Source: Kitasatospora xanthocidica
GTDB lineage: Bacteria > Actinomycetota > Actinomycetes > Streptomycetales > Streptomycetaceae
Assembly (NCBI RefSeq): GCF_014656195.1
Contig: NZ_BNBY01000003.1
Coordinates: 392,903 to 456,902, forward strand
Direction of reading: 5' to 3'
DNA: 64,000 bases
Below the pieces are notes generated by a model. That model was not told where the DNA came from. It searched no databases and was given only the letters and a program-made list of their open reading frames with translations. Numbering within the stretch: the stretch's first letter is position 1; every line of letters begins with the position of its first letter. Shown one piece after another: positions 42,684 through 52,643 of this stretch. The translations under genes were made by a program, and so were the position numbers.

Positions 42684-45600
42684 TCAGTAGACGTCGCGGG
42701 CGTAGCGCCTGTCGGCGGCGAGCTGCTTGACGTACGCGGCCGCGCCGTCCTCGTCGAGTCCGCCGTGGGCGACGGCGACGTCGCGCAGGGCCCGGTCGAC
42801 GTCCTTGGCCATGCGGGAGGCGTCGCCGCAGACGTAGAAGTGGGCGCCGTCCTGGAGCCAGGACCAGAGCTGGGCGCCGTGTTCGCGCATCCGGTCCTGG
42901 ACGTAGACCTTGTTGCGCTGGTCCCGGGAGAACGCGAGGTCGACGCGGGACAGCGTCCCGTCGCGGTGCAGTTCGGCCAGTTCGTCCCGGTAGTAGAAGT
43001 CGGTGGCGCGGCGCTGTTCGCCGAAGAACAGCCAGTTGCCGGCCCGGTGGCCGAGGGCGCGCCGCTGGTCGAGGAAGCCCAGGAAGGGGGCGACACCCGT
43101 ACCGGGGCCGACCATGACGGCCGGGGTGTCGGGGTTGCCGGGCGGCCGGAAGTGGGCGGAGCCCTGCACGAACAGCGGTACCTCGGTACCGGGTTCGGCA
43201 TCGGCGAGGAAGGTGGAGGCGACCCCCTTGCGGGCGTGGCCGCGCGGGCCCTCGTAACGGAGCACGGAAACGGTGAGGCTGACCCTGCCCGGGGTGGCGA
43301 GGGGGCTGGAGGAGATCGAGTACATCCGGGGCTTGAGGGGCTTGAGGAGGGCGGCCCACTCCTGGGCACCGAGGCGGACCGGGAACTCGGCGAGCAGATC
43401 GACGGCCTGACGCCCCCAACTCCACTTCGCCAGGCCGTCCTTGTTGTCCGGGCGGAGCAGCCGCTTCAGTTCGCGGTCGCCGGTGCGGTCGGCGACCGTA
43501 CGGAGCAGCTCGGGGGTGATGCGGGTGATGTCGAGGTGGTGGAGGAGGACGTCGGTGAAGGTGGCGGTGCTGGTGCCGGCGAGGACGACTTCGGCGCCGG
43601 GGTCGAGACCGGTGACGGCGAGCCATTCGGCGACGAGGTCGGGGCAGTTGGTGGGACGGACGCCGAGGGCGTCGCCGGCCTGGTACTCGACCTGGTCGCC
43701 GATGTCGAAGGTGAAGCGGCGGACCTCCTTGTCGGCGCCCGGGAGGCTGAGCAGCTCGTTCCCGGAGAGGGGAGCCGGGTAGGGGTCGTTCCTGGTCGGT
43801 CGGGCGGACGGCGGGGCGGACGGCACGGCGGACGGCGGGGCGGGCGACGTGCTTCCGGCCGCCGGGAGTGTGGTGGCTGCCGTGGGGCGCGGCTCCTCGG
43901 CCGAGGTGTCGGGGGCGGAGAGGGCGTCGAGGGCGTCGAGGGCGTCGAGGGCGGAGAGGACGGCGTCGAGCCAGGCTCCGGCGGCGTCCTCGTAGTCGGG
44001 TTCGCAGTCGGTGCGCGGGTGCAGGCGGATGGCGCCGAGTTCGGCGAGGCGTTCGTCGAGGCGACGGCCGTGGCCGCAGAAGTCACCGTAGGCGGAGTCC
44101 CCGAACGCGAGGACGGCGTAGCGCAGGCCGTCCAGCCGCCGCGTGTCGGGCGTGTTGAGGCCCTGCCAGAAGTCGGCGCCGTTGTCGGGGGCATCGCCGT
44201 CGCCGAACGTGCTGGTGACGACGAGCAGGTCGGTGTCGGCGGTGAGATCGGCGGGCGTCGCCTCCGCCATGGGGCGCAGGTCCGGAACGCGGCCGGACTC
44301 GGCGATCCGGGTGCCGACGGCGGCGGCGAACTCCTCGGCGTTACCGGTCTGGGATGCCCACAGCAGGAGCAGGCGCCGGGTCGAGGGGCTGGTGACCGGG
44401 GCGGCGTCCGGGGCGGGTCCGCCGGTGGGCACCTGCGGACCGCCCGGTGCGGCGACGCGGGAGAACAGGCCGGCGAGAGCGCCGTCGACCCACCGGGCCG
44501 TCTCGTGGTCGAACGGGGCGCCGGGCGGCAGAACCGGAATCCCTTGGCCGGGCGGGGCCAGCATGACACCGGAGAAGTAGCCGGCGAGGTAGCGGCGCTC
44601 GTGCTCGGCGAGCGGAGGCGGCACGAGGTCGGAAAGGCCGAGCATCGCCGCCAGCGCGGGTACGGCGTCCTGCTCAGGGGAGGGTGCGCCATCCGCCGTG
44701 TCCGCAGCAGGCTCGCTCTCGGGTCGGGCCACGGGCACCGGCGCCACCGGCACCGGAACCGCCGCCTTGGCGAGGGTGACGGCGCAGACCTTGAATTCGG
44801 GCTGGAAGGAGACCGGGTCGACGGCGTCGTTGGTGACGGCGTTGATGCTGAGGTACTCGCCGAACAGGTCGTTCCAGTGGAAGGGCGCGAAGCAGTTGCC
44901 GGGGCGAACCCGGTCGGTGACCACGGCGGGCAGCACGGCCCGGCCGCGTCGGGAGGTGATCTCGACGTGGTCCCGCTCCCCGATGCCCAGCCGCTGGGCG
45001 TCCTCGGGGTGGAGCTCCACGAACGGCCCGGGGTTGAGCTTGTTGAGCTTGGAAACCTTCCCGGTCTTGGTGAGGGTGTGCCACTGGTGCTGGAGGCGGC
45101 CGGTGTTGAGGACGAACGGGTAGTCGTCGTCGGGGAGTTCGGCGGCCGGCAGGTGCGGGCGGGGGAAGAACCGGGCGCGCCCGTTTCCGGTCGGGAAGAC
45201 CAGCCGCGGCCGGGTGCCGTCCTCGCGTTCCAGGAGGGCCTGGCTGACGCCGTCGTTGAGGTAGCGGACGGGGTTGCGGTCGGGCCCGCCGGGCGCGGCG
45301 GGCCACTGCACCGGTGTCCCGCGCAGCCGCTCGTAGGTGACGCCGCGGATGTCCCAGCCGGTTTGGGGGTTCCAGGCCCGCTTGATCTCCTCGAAGACCT
45401 CCTCGGAGTTGGCGTACGTGAAGGCGTCGGCGAACCCCATCGCGCAGGCGACGCGGGCGATGAGCTGCCAGTCCGGGGTGGCCTGGCCGGGCGGGGTGAC
45501 CACGCCGGGGACGAGGGTGAGGTTCCGCTCGGAGTTGATCATCACACCGTCGGACTCGGCCCACAGGGTGCCCGGGAGGACCACGTCCGCGTACGCGTTG

Positions 45601-46934
45601 GTCTCGGTCTCGGCGAAGACGTCCTGGGTGATGACGAGTTCGGCGGCCTCCAGACCGGCGATGACGGTCTTGCGGTTGGCGACCGAGGCGACCGGGTTGG
45701 TGCAGATGATCCAGCACGCCTTGGTGTCACCGGCGGCCATCCGCTCGAACATCTCCACCGTGCCGCGCCCGACCTCGGTGCGCAGCGTGCCGGCCTCGAT
45801 GCCCCAGAGGTCTTCGACGAAGGCGCGGTCGGCATCGACGAGGACGGAGCGCTGGCCGGGCAGACCGGGGCCCATGTAGCCCATCTCGCGGCCGCCCATG
45901 GCGTTGGGCTGGCCGGTGAGCGAGAGCGGCCCGGCGCCGGGGCGGCAGATGGCGCCGGTGGCCAGGTGCAGGTTGACCAGGGCGTTGGTGTTCCAGGTGC
46001 CGTGGGTGGACTGGTTGAGGCCCATCGTCCAGCAGCTCATCCAGTCGCCGGCCTCGCCGATCCACCGCGCGGCCTGCCGGATGTCGGCCTCGGCGAGGCC
46101 GGTGATCTCCGCGACCTTCGCCGGCGGGTAGTCGGCGAGGAAGCCGGGCATCTCCTCCCAGCCGTCGGTGAAGCCGGCGATGAACTCCTCGTCGGTGTGG
46201 CCGTTCTCGACGAGCAGGTGCAGCAGCCCGTTGAGCAGGGCGAGGTCGGCGCCGGGCCGGATCTGCAGGAACAGGTCGGCCTTGTCGGCGGTGGCGTTGC
46301 GCCGGGGGTCGACGACGATGAGCTTGGCCCCGGCGGACTTGACCCGGTCCATCATGCGCAGGAACAGGATGGGGTGGCAGTCGGCCATGTTGGCGCCGAT
46401 GACGAGGAAGGCGTTAGCGCGGTCGAAGTCCTGGTACGAGCCGGGCGGGGCGTCCGCGCCGAGCGACAGCTTGTAGCCGCTGCCCGCACTGGCCATGCAC
46501 AGCCGGGAGTTGGACTCGATCTGGTTGGTCCCGATGAAGCCCTTGGCCAGCTTGTTCGCCAGGTACTGCGCCTCCAGCGACATCTGCCCCGACACGTACA
46601 GGGACAGCGCGTCCGGACCGTACTTGTCCAGGACCGCCCGCAGCCGACCGGCGACGGCCGCCACCGCCGCGTCCACGTCGACGGGCACCGCCGGCTCGCC
46701 CCGGGCGCCGCGCACGAGCGCGGTCTCCAGGCGCCCGGGGGCGGCGAGCAGGTCGGCGTGGGTCGCGCCCTTGGTGCACAGCCGACCGCCGTTGGCGGGG
46801 TGGTCCTTGTCGCCCGACACCTTGGCCACGGTCCGGCGGCCGTCCGCGTCCTGCTTCAGGTCCAGCACGACCCCGCAGCCGACGCCGCAGTACGAACAGA
46901 CCGTCCGCACCCGGCCCGCGTCCGTCCCCGCCAC
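42684..46934 (-). CDS. assimilatory nitrate reductase fused to CysJ-like flavoprotein
   Basis: 1416 residues. N-terminal: [4Fe-4S] site CSYCGVGCG with a fourth Cys in GGRLCTKG, then molybdopterin oxidoreductase domains ([35 protein letters not shown]-like) and the bis-MGD C-terminal fold (~600-720). A Pro/Ala linker follows. Residues ~855-1000 are a flavodoxin ([12 protein letters not shown]), ~1040-1260 FAD-binding (RMYSISSSP) and ~1265-1416 NADPH-binding ([15 protein letters not shown]). The chain can move electrons NADPH-FAD-FMN-FeS-Mo to nitrate without a partner. Start GTG 46934 (GAGGGGG, 6 nt). A short LDA repeat near residue 995 comes from 9-bp repeats. A GlnR-like site lies upstream. 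Confidence 0.92.
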   Translation of the reverse strand: MAGTDAGRVRTVCSYCGVGCGVVLDLKQDADGRRTVAKVSGDKDHPANGGRLCTKGATHADLLAAPGRLETALVRGARGEPAVPVDVDAAVAAVAGRLRAVLDKYGPDALSLYVSGQMSLEAQYLANKLAKGFIGTNQIESNSRLCMASAGSGYKLSLGADAPPGSYQDFDRANAFLVIGANMADCHPILFLRMMDRVKSAGAKLIVVDPRRNATADKADLFLQIRPGADLALLNGLLHLLVENGHTDEEFIAGFTDGWEEMPGFLADYPPAKVAEITGLAEADIRQAARWIGEAGDWMSCWTMGLNQSTHGTWNTNALVNLHLATGAICRPGAGPLSLTGQPNAMGGREMGYMGPGLPGQRSVLVDADRAFVEDLWGIEAGTLRTEVGRGTVEMFERMAAGDTKACWIICTNPVASVANRKTVIAGLEAAELVITQDVFAETETNAYADVVLPGTLWAESDGVMINSERNLTLVPGVVTPPGQATPDWQLIARVACAMGFADAFTYANSEEVFEEIKRAWNPQTGWDIRGVTYERLRGTPVQWPAAPGGPDRNPVRYLNDGVSQALLEREDGTRPRLVFPTGNGRARFFPRPHLPAAELPDDDYPFVLNTGRLQHQWHTLTKTGKVSKLNKLNPGPFVELHPEDAQRLGIGERDHVEITSRRGRAVLPAVVTDRVRPGNCFAPFHWNDLFGEYLSINAVTNDAVDPVSFQPEFKVCAVTLAKAAVPVPVAPVPVARPESEPAADTADGAPSPEQDAVPALAAMLGLSDLVPPPLAEHERRYLAGYFSGVMLAPPGQGIPVLPPGAPFDHETARWVDGALAGLFSRVAAPGGPQVPTGGPAPDAAPVTSPSTRRLLLLWASQTGNAEEFAAAVGTRIAESGRVPDLRPMAEATPADLTADTDLLVVTSTFGDGDAPDNGADFWQGLNTPDTRRLDGLRYAVLAFGDSAYGDFCGHGRRLDERLAELGAIRLHPRTDCEPDYEDAAGAWLDAVLSALDALDALDALSAPDTSAEEPRPTAATTLPAAGSTSPAPPSAVPSAPPSARPTRNDPYPAPLSGNELLSLPGADKEVRRFTFDIGDQVEYQAGDALGVRPTNCPDLVAEWLAVTGLDPGAEVVLAGTSTATFTDVLLHHLDITRITPELLRTVADRTGDRELKRLLRPDNKDGLAKWSWGRQAVDLLAEFPVRLGAQEWAALLKPLKPRMYSISSSPLATPGRVSLTVSVLRYEGPRGHARKGVASTFLADAEPGTEVPLFVQGSAHFRPPGNPDTPAVMVGPGTGVAPFLGFLDQRRALGHRAGNWLFFGEQRRATDFYYRDELAELHRDGTLSRVDLAFSRDQRNKVYVQDRMREHGAQLWSWLQDGAHFYVCGDASRMAKDVDRALRDVAVAHGGLDEDGAAAYVKQLAADRRYARDVY

Positions 46935-47299
46935 AGTGCCCCCTCAGCCGTACGGGTGCCGGGGCTGCTCCGCGCATCGCGTTCCACCGGCAGCCGGGGC
47001 CGCTCCCCGACGGGAGCCACCGTAGGAACGGCGTGTTGCGACCGGCCGAGAAGATCGATTCAGCGCCGTTACGGCGCCCGCACCGCGCTCCGCCCGGGCT
47101 GTGAGGACACGAGGTGGCGCGGGAGGAAGCTGCGCGGGGGCACCCAGGCGGTGCCCCCGTCGGCGGGTGTGCCGCACCCGCGTTCGGGAACCGCCGTCAA
47201 CCACCAGCGCGCGGATCGGGGCGAATCCGCGCTTCACCAGCGGTTCACCGCGCCGGAGCGGTACGTTGGCGGTCGCCGATTGCAGGGAGAACCGTCGAC
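46935..47299. other. divergent promoter region
   Basis: No gene seen. It separates the leftward nitrate reductase from the rightward hypothetical gene and holds the GlnR-like site at 47057-47072. Confidence 0.5.
47057..47072 (-). promoter_or_regulatory. GlnR-box-like site upstream of nitrate reductase
   Basis: On the reductase strand the sequence reads GTAAC-GGCGCT-GAATC, matching the a and b sites of the actinomycete GlnR box (GTnAC-n6-GAAAC) with one mismatch. It lies ~120 bp before the GTG start. GlnR activates nitrate assimilation under nitrogen limitation. Confidence 0.5.
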
Positions 47300-47809
47300 A
47301 TGACCATCGACCAGGCCGCCCTCGGCCGCGCGGTGAAGGCGGTCTCCGCCGCCGCGCACGCCGATGACGCGGCCGCGCTGTACCGGGCCGTGATGCCGCC
47401 GGCGGGAACGGAGACACCGCCGGCCGAGGCCGGGACCTGGTTCGGGACCCTCCTCATCCACCTGGCACTCACGGCGGCGGCCACGTCGGAGCTCGAGCCG
47501 GGCTGCCCCCGGGAGGCCGTCTCGGAGTGGATCGGGCAGGAGCTGGGCCCGCCGCCGACCCCGGCACTGCTGCGCGCCGCGGACCCCGACCGCATCGACC
47601 ACGTCGAAGCCGTGAGCGCCGCGGCGGACCACTCCCGGTACCACGAGTACGCCGTCGACCTGATCCGGCTGGGCCTCGCCGAGCCGGACGAGGCACCGGA
47701 CGAGCGAGGCGTCGACGCCCATTGCACGGTGACGAACGACAAGGACGCGCGGATCGTCGTGATGGCGATGCTCGGCCGCCTCGCCGCCGCTCCCGGCGGG
47801 CGAGGCTGA
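47300..47809 (+). CDS. hypothetical protein, 169 aa
   Basis: ATG 47300 behind AGGGAGA. The sequence is helical, Ala-rich and acidic (LGRAVKAVSAAAHADDAAAL, WFGTLLIHLALTAAATSELE) and ends with VTNDKDARIVVMAMLGRLA. No signal peptide or membrane helix, and no recognised motif. Codon use and third-position GC look genuine. A perfect hairpin terminator follows. Confidence 0.6.
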   Translation: MTIDQAALGRAVKAVSAAAHADDAAALYRAVMPPAGTETPPAEAGTWFGTLLIHLALTAAATSELEPGCPREAVSEWIGQELGPPPTPALLRAADPDRIDHVEAVSAAADHSRYHEYAVDLIRLGLAEPDEAPDERGVDAHCTVTNDKDARIVVMAMLGRLAAAPGGRG

Positions 47810-47816
47810 CGATGCC

Positions 47817-47856
47817 GCCCCCGGTCTGACACCGGGCACGGTGTCAGACCGGGGGC
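47817..47856. terminator. perfect 17-bp hairpin, bidirectional terminator
   Basis: GCCCCCGGTCTGACACC (47817-47833) pairs perfectly with 47840-47856 around the loop GGGCAC. It lies between the convergent hypothetical gene and an SDR gene. Confidence 0.92.
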
Positions 47857-47934
47857 GTCGACGAACCTGTTCGGGACGCGTGGGCGAAGCGGCCTCACCC
47901 CCGGTGGCCGCGCGGGTGTTGACCGCCGTGCACG

Positions 47935-48666
47935 TCACCAGGGCACGACGCCGGCGTCCTCGAAGAACTGGCCCGTCGGGCCGTCGTCGGGCAGGGTCGC
48001 GAGTTTGACGGCGATCGCCGCGCCCTGTTCGGGGGTGCGCACGCCCCGGAAGCCGTTGAGGTCGGTCGCGACGTAGCCGGGGCAGGCGACGTTGATCAGG
48101 ATGTTCGTGCCGCTCAGCTCCCGGACGTACTGGAGGGTGACGGCGTTCAGGAACGTCTTCGACGGCGAGTACGCCGCGGCTACCGGACCTACTGTCAGCT
48201 CACCGGCGGCCTCTGACTGCCGGGTGAGGGAGCCGACAGAGCTGGACATGTTCACGATCCGCGGTGAGGCGGAGCGGCGCAGCATCGGCAGCATCGCGTT
48301 GGTGACGCGGATGACGCCGATGACGTTGGTCTCCACGACCGTGCGGATGGTGGCGGGGTCGACGCGGGTGGGCTCCTGCGGCATGCCGCCGGTGATCGCG
48401 GCGTTGTTGACGAGCACGTCGAGGCGCCCGGCCCGTTCCTCGATCAGCCGTGCGGCGGCTGTCGCGCTCGCGTCGTCGGTCACGTCCAGCGGTACGCCGA
48501 ACGCGTCGACGCCGGCCGCGCGCAGTTTCTCCACCGCGGTCTCGCGGCGCCGGTCGTCGCGGGCGCCGACGCCGACGCTCCAGCCGAGGGCGCCCAGGCC
48601 CGCGGCGATCTCGTAGCCGATTCCCTTGTTCGCGCCGGTGACCAGCGCAATCGTTCGTTCGCTCAT
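47935..48666 (-). CDS. short-chain dehydrogenase/reductase
   Basis: 243 residues. TGANKGIG cofactor motif, NNAAITGG, catalytic Ser in VNMSSSVGSL and an intact YSPSK (Tyr-x3-Lys). The TGANKGIGYEIA start and the NVACPGYVATDLNG C-terminus match the carbonyl-reductase-like SDRs often found next to LysR regulators. ATG 48666 (or 48675). Divergent from the LysR gene at 48762, with the shared palindromic operator between them. Confidence 0.9.
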   Translation of the reverse strand: MSERTIALVTGANKGIGYEIAAGLGALGWSVGVGARDDRRRETAVEKLRAAGVDAFGVPLDVTDDASATAAARLIEERAGRLDVLVNNAAITGGMPQEPTRVDPATIRTVVETNVIGVIRVTNAMLPMLRRSASPRIVNMSSSVGSLTRQSEAAGELTVGPVAAAYSPSKTFLNAVTLQYVRELSGTNILINVACPGYVATDLNGFRGVRTPEQGAAIAVKLATLPDDGPTGQFFEDAGVVPW

Positions 48667-48722
48667 GGGGACCATGCTGCTCTCGGACCCCGGCGGGGGT
48701 CCAAGACCGATTGGGTGGGCAG

Positions 48723-48741
48723 CGATACCATCCGGGTATCG
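48723..48741. promoter_or_regulatory. LysR-type operator CGATACC-N5-GGTATCG (copy 2)
   Basis: Arms identical to those at 34613-34631, with the same 5-nt spacing but a different spacer sequence (ATCCG against TCCTG). It lies 20 bp upstream of the second LysR ATG and 56 bp from the divergent SDR start. Confidence 0.8.
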
Positions 48742-48761
48742 ATCCGGAGTACGGTGGCCGG

Positions 48762-49613
48762 ATGGAGACCAGAGAACTGCGCTACTTCGTGGCCGTCGCC
48801 GAGGAGTTGCACTTCGGGCGCGCCGCGGAGCGGCTCGGGATCGCTCAGCCGCCTCTGTCACGGGCGATCCAGCAGCTCGAGCGCCGGCTCGGGGCGGCGC
48901 TGCTGGACCGGACCAGCCGCACCGTCACGCTGACCGAGGCCGGCTCGGTGCTGCTGGCCGAGGGCCGGGCGGCCCTCGACGCGGTCGAGGCGGCCGAGCG
49001 CCGGACCCGCCGCGCCGCCCTTGCCTCGGCCGGCCGTCCCGGCCTGGTCCTGGTCACGAAGGCCAGCGCGTCCCGCGAACTGCTGGCGGAACTGCTGGAC
49101 GCGTACGCCGCCGAACCCGGCGCGGTCCCCGTCGACGTCATCCTGTGCGGCCCGGCCGAGCAGGAACGATTCCTGCGCGAGGGCCGGGCCGACGTGGCGC
49201 TGCTGCACCGGCCGTTCGACTCGACGGCCGGGTTCCACACCGAGGAACTCGGCACGGAGGGCCAGGTCGTGGTCCTGCCGGCCGGGCATCCGCTCACCGT
49301 CCGGACCCACGTGCACATGGCCGACATCACCGGGCTGCCCGGCCTGCCCCTGCCACGCTGGCCCTGCGCCGACGGCACCTACCAGCCCGGCCCCGGCCCG
49401 CAGGTCCGCGACCACGCGCAGTTGTTGCAGCTCGTCGCGCTCGGCCGCGCTTGCGCGGTCTCACCGGAGTCGTGCCGAGCCCAACTGCACAGTGACCTCG
49501 CCGCCGTGCCCGTGCTGGACGCCCCGAAGGTCACCACCGTGATCGCCTGGCCGCCGCACAGCCGGTCCAGAGCCGTCGCGGACCTTGTGCGGACTGCGAC
49601 CCGTCTCCGGTAG
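48762..49613 (+). CDS. LysR-family transcriptional regulator (copy 2)
   Basis: 283 residues from ATG 48762. Helix-turn-helix LRYFVAVAEELHFGRAAERL with QPPLSRAIQQLERRLG; effector domain from ~90 (LVLVTKASASRELLAELL). Closest relative in the window is the LysR at 34639, of identical length. Probably regulates itself and the divergent SDR through the operator. Its stop TAG begins a run of three 10-bp repeats. Confidence 0.9.
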   Translation: METRELRYFVAVAEELHFGRAAERLGIAQPPLSRAIQQLERRLGAALLDRTSRTVTLTEAGSVLLAEGRAALDAVEAAERRTRRAALASAGRPGLVLVTKASASRELLAELLDAYAAEPGAVPVDVILCGPAEQERFLREGRADVALLHRPFDSTAGFHTEELGTEGQVVVLPAGHPLTVRTHVHMADITGLPGLPLPRWPCADGTYQPGPGPQVRDHAQLLQLVALGRACAVSPESCRAQLHSDLAAVPVLDAPKVTTVIAWPPHSRSRAVADLVRTATRLR

Positions 49614-49640
49614 TTCCAAGTAGTTCCACGTAGTTCACAC
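49611..49640. repeat. three 10-bp direct repeats at the end of the LysR gene
   Basis: TAGTTCCAAG, TAGTTCCACG and TAGTTCACAC lie head to tail starting in the LysR stop codon; a fourth partial unit AGTTCGG follows. A local slippage product with no evident function. Confidence 0.9.
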
Positions 49641-49664
49641 AGTTCGGTGCCCGGCACTCCCCGA

Positions 49665-49684
49665 TGCGAAATTTTTATTGCGCA
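49665..49684. promoter_or_regulatory. AT-rich imperfect palindrome upstream of the ArsR-type gene
   Basis: A 20-bp palindrome with 7 of 10 pairs matched: TGCG-A-AAT then a T-run, then ATT-G-CGCA. It is one of the most AT-rich spots in the window and lies 29 bp before the regulator ATG, so it is probably both promoter element and operator for that regulator. Confidence 0.5.
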
Positions 49685-49712
49685 ACTTTCCCTTCGGATC
49701 TACCGTGGTGGC

Positions 49713-50315
49713 ATGCCCCAGCAACCGCAGCAGCCCGAGACCGACCGGATCACCGACCTGTCCCGCCTGAAGGCGTTCACCAACCCGCTGCGGATGCAGC
49801 TCTACCGCCTGCTCTACGCGGCGGGCACCGCCACCGCCTCGCAGCTCGCCGAGCAGGTCGACCAGGCGCCCTCGCTGGTCAGCTACCACCTGCGCAAGCT
49901 CGCCGAGCACGGCTTCGTCGCCGAGGCGAGCGGCCGGAGCACTGACGGCCGGGAGCGGTGGTGGCAGGTCGCCTCCGAGGAGGGCTGGGGCTTCCGGGAG
50001 TCCGACCTCACCGGGACGCCGGAGGGTGCCGCCGTCGTGGGCGCGGTGACGCACGGTCTCATCGACTCCCGCACCGCCCAGTACCGCGCGTACCTGGGAC
50101 AGGGCGCCGCCTGGGGAAAGGAGTGGACCGACGCGGCCTTCAGCTCCGAATGGCTGCTCGACCTCAACCCGGCCGAACTCGCCGCGCTGGGTGATGAGTT
50201 GCAGGAACTGTCCCGGCGCTGGCGGGAGCGCGGCAAGGCCGCCCGGGCGGCCGGCGACACGGCGGACCGCGAGCACGTGTCCGTCCACCTGTACGGGTTC
50301 CCGTTCCGCCCCTGA
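49713..50315 (+). CDS. ArsR/HTH_20-type transcriptional regulator
   Basis: 200 residues. A winged helix-turn-helix near the N-terminus (LKAFTNPLRMQLYRLLYAAG, TASQLAEQVDQAPSLVSYHLRKLAEHGFV) is followed by a C-terminal helical domain of the kind seen in regulators paired with MFS pumps. No metal-binding Cys cluster is visible, so the ligand is probably organic. It precedes an MFS exporter by 59 bp in the same orientation; repression of that operon through the AT-rich palindrome is likely. Confidence 0.88.
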   Translation: MPQQPQQPETDRITDLSRLKAFTNPLRMQLYRLLYAAGTATASQLAEQVDQAPSLVSYHLRKLAEHGFVAEASGRSTDGRERWWQVASEEGWGFRESDLTGTPEGAAVVGAVTHGLIDSRTAQYRAYLGQGAAWGKEWTDAAFSSEWLLDLNPAELAALGDELQELSRRWRERGKAARAAGDTADREHVSVHLYGFPFRP

Positions 50316-50374
50316 CGCTCCCGGCACCGCCCAAGCCCCCCACTCCGCCCCCACAGAGACGACCGGAGCCCCTC

Positions 50375-51685
50375 ATGGCCGTCGCGGAAGCGACCCCCAC
50401 CGTCCAGAGCGCCGTCCAGACCGCCACACCACCCGCCGCACCGCCCGCCCACCGCGACGCCAACGTGCTGCGCTGGCTCGCCGCCTACACCGCCTCCCTG
50501 ATCGGCGACAGCGTCTACTTCGTCGCCCTCGGCTGGTCCGCCCAGCGGGCCGCCGGCCCCACCGAGGTCGGCCTGGTGATGGCCGCCGGGGCGCTCCCCC
50601 GCGCGGTGCTGATGCTCGGCGGCGGCGTACTGGCTGACCGGCTGGACCCCCGGCGGGTGATCCTCGGCAGCGACGCCCTGCGCTGCCTGCTCATCCTCTC
50701 GGTGGCCGCGGGCATCGCCCTGAGCACGCCCGCGCTCTGGCTGCTGGTCACGGTGGCGCTCGTCTTCGGCGCGGTGGACGCGCTGTTCGTCCCCGCCATC
50801 GGCGCCCTCCCGCCCCGGATCACCGGGCCCGACCAGCTGACCCGGGTCACCGGTATGCGCTCGCTGTCGATGCGCGTCGGCCAGATCGCGGGCCCGCCGC
50901 TCGGCGGCCTGGCCATGGGCCTGGGCGGCCCGGCGGCCGCGTTCGGCGTCGCCGGCCTGCTCTTCGCGCTCTCCCTGCCGCTTCTGCTCACCGTCCGGGT
51001 CCGGCCCCTCGACACACCCGCCGCCGAGGGGACGCCCCAACCGGGTAGCGCCCGCGCCGACCTCCTCGACGGCCTGCGCTACCTGCGCCGCCACCGCCTG
51101 ATCGGCCCGCTGGTCGCCGTCGGCGCCGTCTGCGAACTCGGCCTCACCGGCACCCTCAACGTCGGCATGGTGCTCCTCAACGCCGAACGCGGCTGGGGCC
51201 CGTCCGGCTACGGCTGGATCGTCGCCTGCTTCGGCGCCGGGGCCACCGCCGGCGCCGTGCTGCTCACCGTCGTCGGCCGCCTGCCCCGGGCGGGCCTGAC
51301 CATGGCGGGCACCCTGTTCGGGGCCAGCACCGGCGCGGCGGCGATGGCCCTGGTCCCGAGCCTGTGGACCGCCGCCGTCCTGGCCGCCGCCGTCGGCCTG
51401 TGCGCGGGCGTCTCCGGCGGCCTGGGCAGCGCCCTCATCCAGACCGCGACCGACCCCGCCTACCTCGGCCGGGTCACCTCCGTCGTGATGCTGACCATGC
51501 TGGGCCTCGCCCCGCTGAGCTACCCCCTGGTCGGCGCCGCCATCGGTGCCTGGGGAGCCGCCCCCGTCTTCCTCGCCTGCGGTGCCCTCTCCAGCCTGAG
51601 CGCGATCGCCGCCCTCACCTCCGACGCCGTCCGCCGCGCCGAACTCCCCGGCCGGCGGAAGCCTGACGGCCAGTCGGCGAGGTAG
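50375..51685 (+). CDS. MFS exporter, 12 TM (macrolide-efflux-like branch)
   Basis: 436 residues. A disordered Ala/Pro/Thr-rich N-terminus (~27 residues) precedes twelve helices. WSAQRAAGPTEVGLVMAAGALP, GGVLADRLDPRRVIL (motif A) and RSLSMRVGQIAGPPLGGLA fit the MFS_3/enterobactin-exporter-like branch. It shares an operon with the ArsR-type regulator and probably exports a toxic compound that the regulator senses. Confidence 0.88.
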   Translation: MAVAEATPTVQSAVQTATPPAAPPAHRDANVLRWLAAYTASLIGDSVYFVALGWSAQRAAGPTEVGLVMAAGALPRAVLMLGGGVLADRLDPRRVILGSDALRCLLILSVAAGIALSTPALWLLVTVALVFGAVDALFVPAIGALPPRITGPDQLTRVTGMRSLSMRVGQIAGPPLGGLAMGLGGPAAAFGVAGLLFALSLPLLLTVRVRPLDTPAAEGTPQPGSARADLLDGLRYLRRHRLIGPLVAVGAVCELGLTGTLNVGMVLLNAERGWGPSGYGWIVACFGAGATAGAVLLTVVGRLPRAGLTMAGTLFGASTGAAAMALVPSLWTAAVLAAAVGLCAGVSGGLGSALIQTATDPAYLGRVTSVVMLTMLGLAPLSYPLVGAAIGAWGAAPVFLACGALSSLSAIAALTSDAVRRAELPGRRKPDGQSAR

Positions 51686-51831
51686 TGTCCCGGCCCGGGC
51701 CTCCGGCGGCGCTGGCGGCGCCGCCGGCGCCGGCGCGAGCCACAGGTACGCCCCGATGCCCGATCCTGCTGCGACCGGGGGTGTGACGGCACGTCCGGAA
51801 CGCGGCGGATCCGTGGTCGCGATCGTTCATC

Positions 51832-51867
51832 TGATCCTGCCCCTACCGTTGATCCTGCCCCTACCGT
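51832..51867. repeat. 18-bp tandem duplication
   Basis: TGATCCTGCCCCTACCGT occurs twice, head to tail (51832-51849 and 51850-51867), between the MFS stop and the convergent response regulator. No hairpin or gene is associated with it. Confidence 0.95.
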
Positions 51868-51886
51868 CCGCCCCTCCCATCGGCCT

Positions 51887-52570
51887 CTACCGTCTACGCG
51901 GCACGAGTCCGGTTTCGAAGGCGATGATCGCCAGGTGGACGCGGTCCCGAGCTTCGAGCTTGGCGAACAGACGCGCGACATGGGTCTTCGCGGTCGCCGC
52001 GCTGATCACCAGCCGCTCGGCTATCTCAGCGTTCGACAGTCCCTGTCCGACCAGTGCCAGCACCTCGCGCTCCCGGTCGGTGATCCCCGCGATCGGACTC
52101 AAGTCGACGGCGGGCCCGGCGTCCGGTTCGGGGGCCGCGGGGCCGGGAGTTCCGGCGAAGTCCGCGATCAGCCGTCGGGTCACGCTCGGTGCGATCAGCG
52201 CGTCGCCCGCGGCCACCACGCGGATCGCTTCCAGGATCGCGTCCAGGGCCATGCTCTTGAGCAGGAATCCGCTGGCCCCGGCGCGCAGTGCGCCGTAGAC
52301 GTACTCGTCGTGGTCGAAGGTCGTCAGCACCAGGACCTTGGGCGGGTCCGGCTCGGCGGTCGCCTGCCGGGTCGCCTCGATCCCGTCCATGCCCGGCATC
52401 CGGATGTCCATCACCACGACGTCCGGACGCAGTTCACGCACCAGGCGCACCGCCTCGCGGCCGTCGCCGGCCTCGCCGACCACCTCCAGGTCGTCGGTGT
52501 CGCCGATCAGGATCCCGAGCCCGACCAGCATCAGCGGCTGGTCGTCGACCAGCAGTACCCGCACGCTCAT
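51887..52570 (-). CDS. NarL/LuxR-family response regulator
   Basis: 227 residues from ATG 52570. The receiver domain has the acidic pair Asp9-Asp10, the phosphorylated Asp55 in VVVMDIRMPG, the Thr in VLVLTTFD and Lys in GFLLKSM. The output domain is LuxR-type (TDREREVLALVGQGLSNAEIAERL). It is paired with the histidine kinase 73 bp upstream on the same strand. The divergent ABC exporter is the probable target. Confidence 0.93.
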   Translation of the reverse strand: MSVRVLLVDDQPLMLVGLGILIGDTDDLEVVGEAGDGREAVRLVRELRPDVVVMDIRMPGMDGIEATRQATAEPDPPKVLVLTTFDHDEYVYGALRAGASGFLLKSMALDAILEAIRVVAAGDALIAPSVTRRLIADFAGTPGPAAPEPDAGPAVDLSPIAGITDREREVLALVGQGLSNAEIAERLVISAATAKTHVARLFAKLEARDRVHLAIIAFETGLVPRRR

Positions 52571-52643
52571 GCGCCCACCTCGCTGACGCTCGGCGAGCGC
52601 TTCGCGCACGCGCACCTGTTGACGGTGAGCTCGCTTCGCTCGC

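Noticed and set aside
42765..47303. 1512-codon open frame antisense to nitrate reductase
   Set aside because: Composition is Gly/Val/Glu-rich with no domain; it is the usual long antisense frame opposite a high-GC gene.
47300..47809. Assigning a mycothiol or DinB function to the 169-aa protein
   Set aside because: Helical and His-poor; no metal-ligand pattern, so left as hypothetical.
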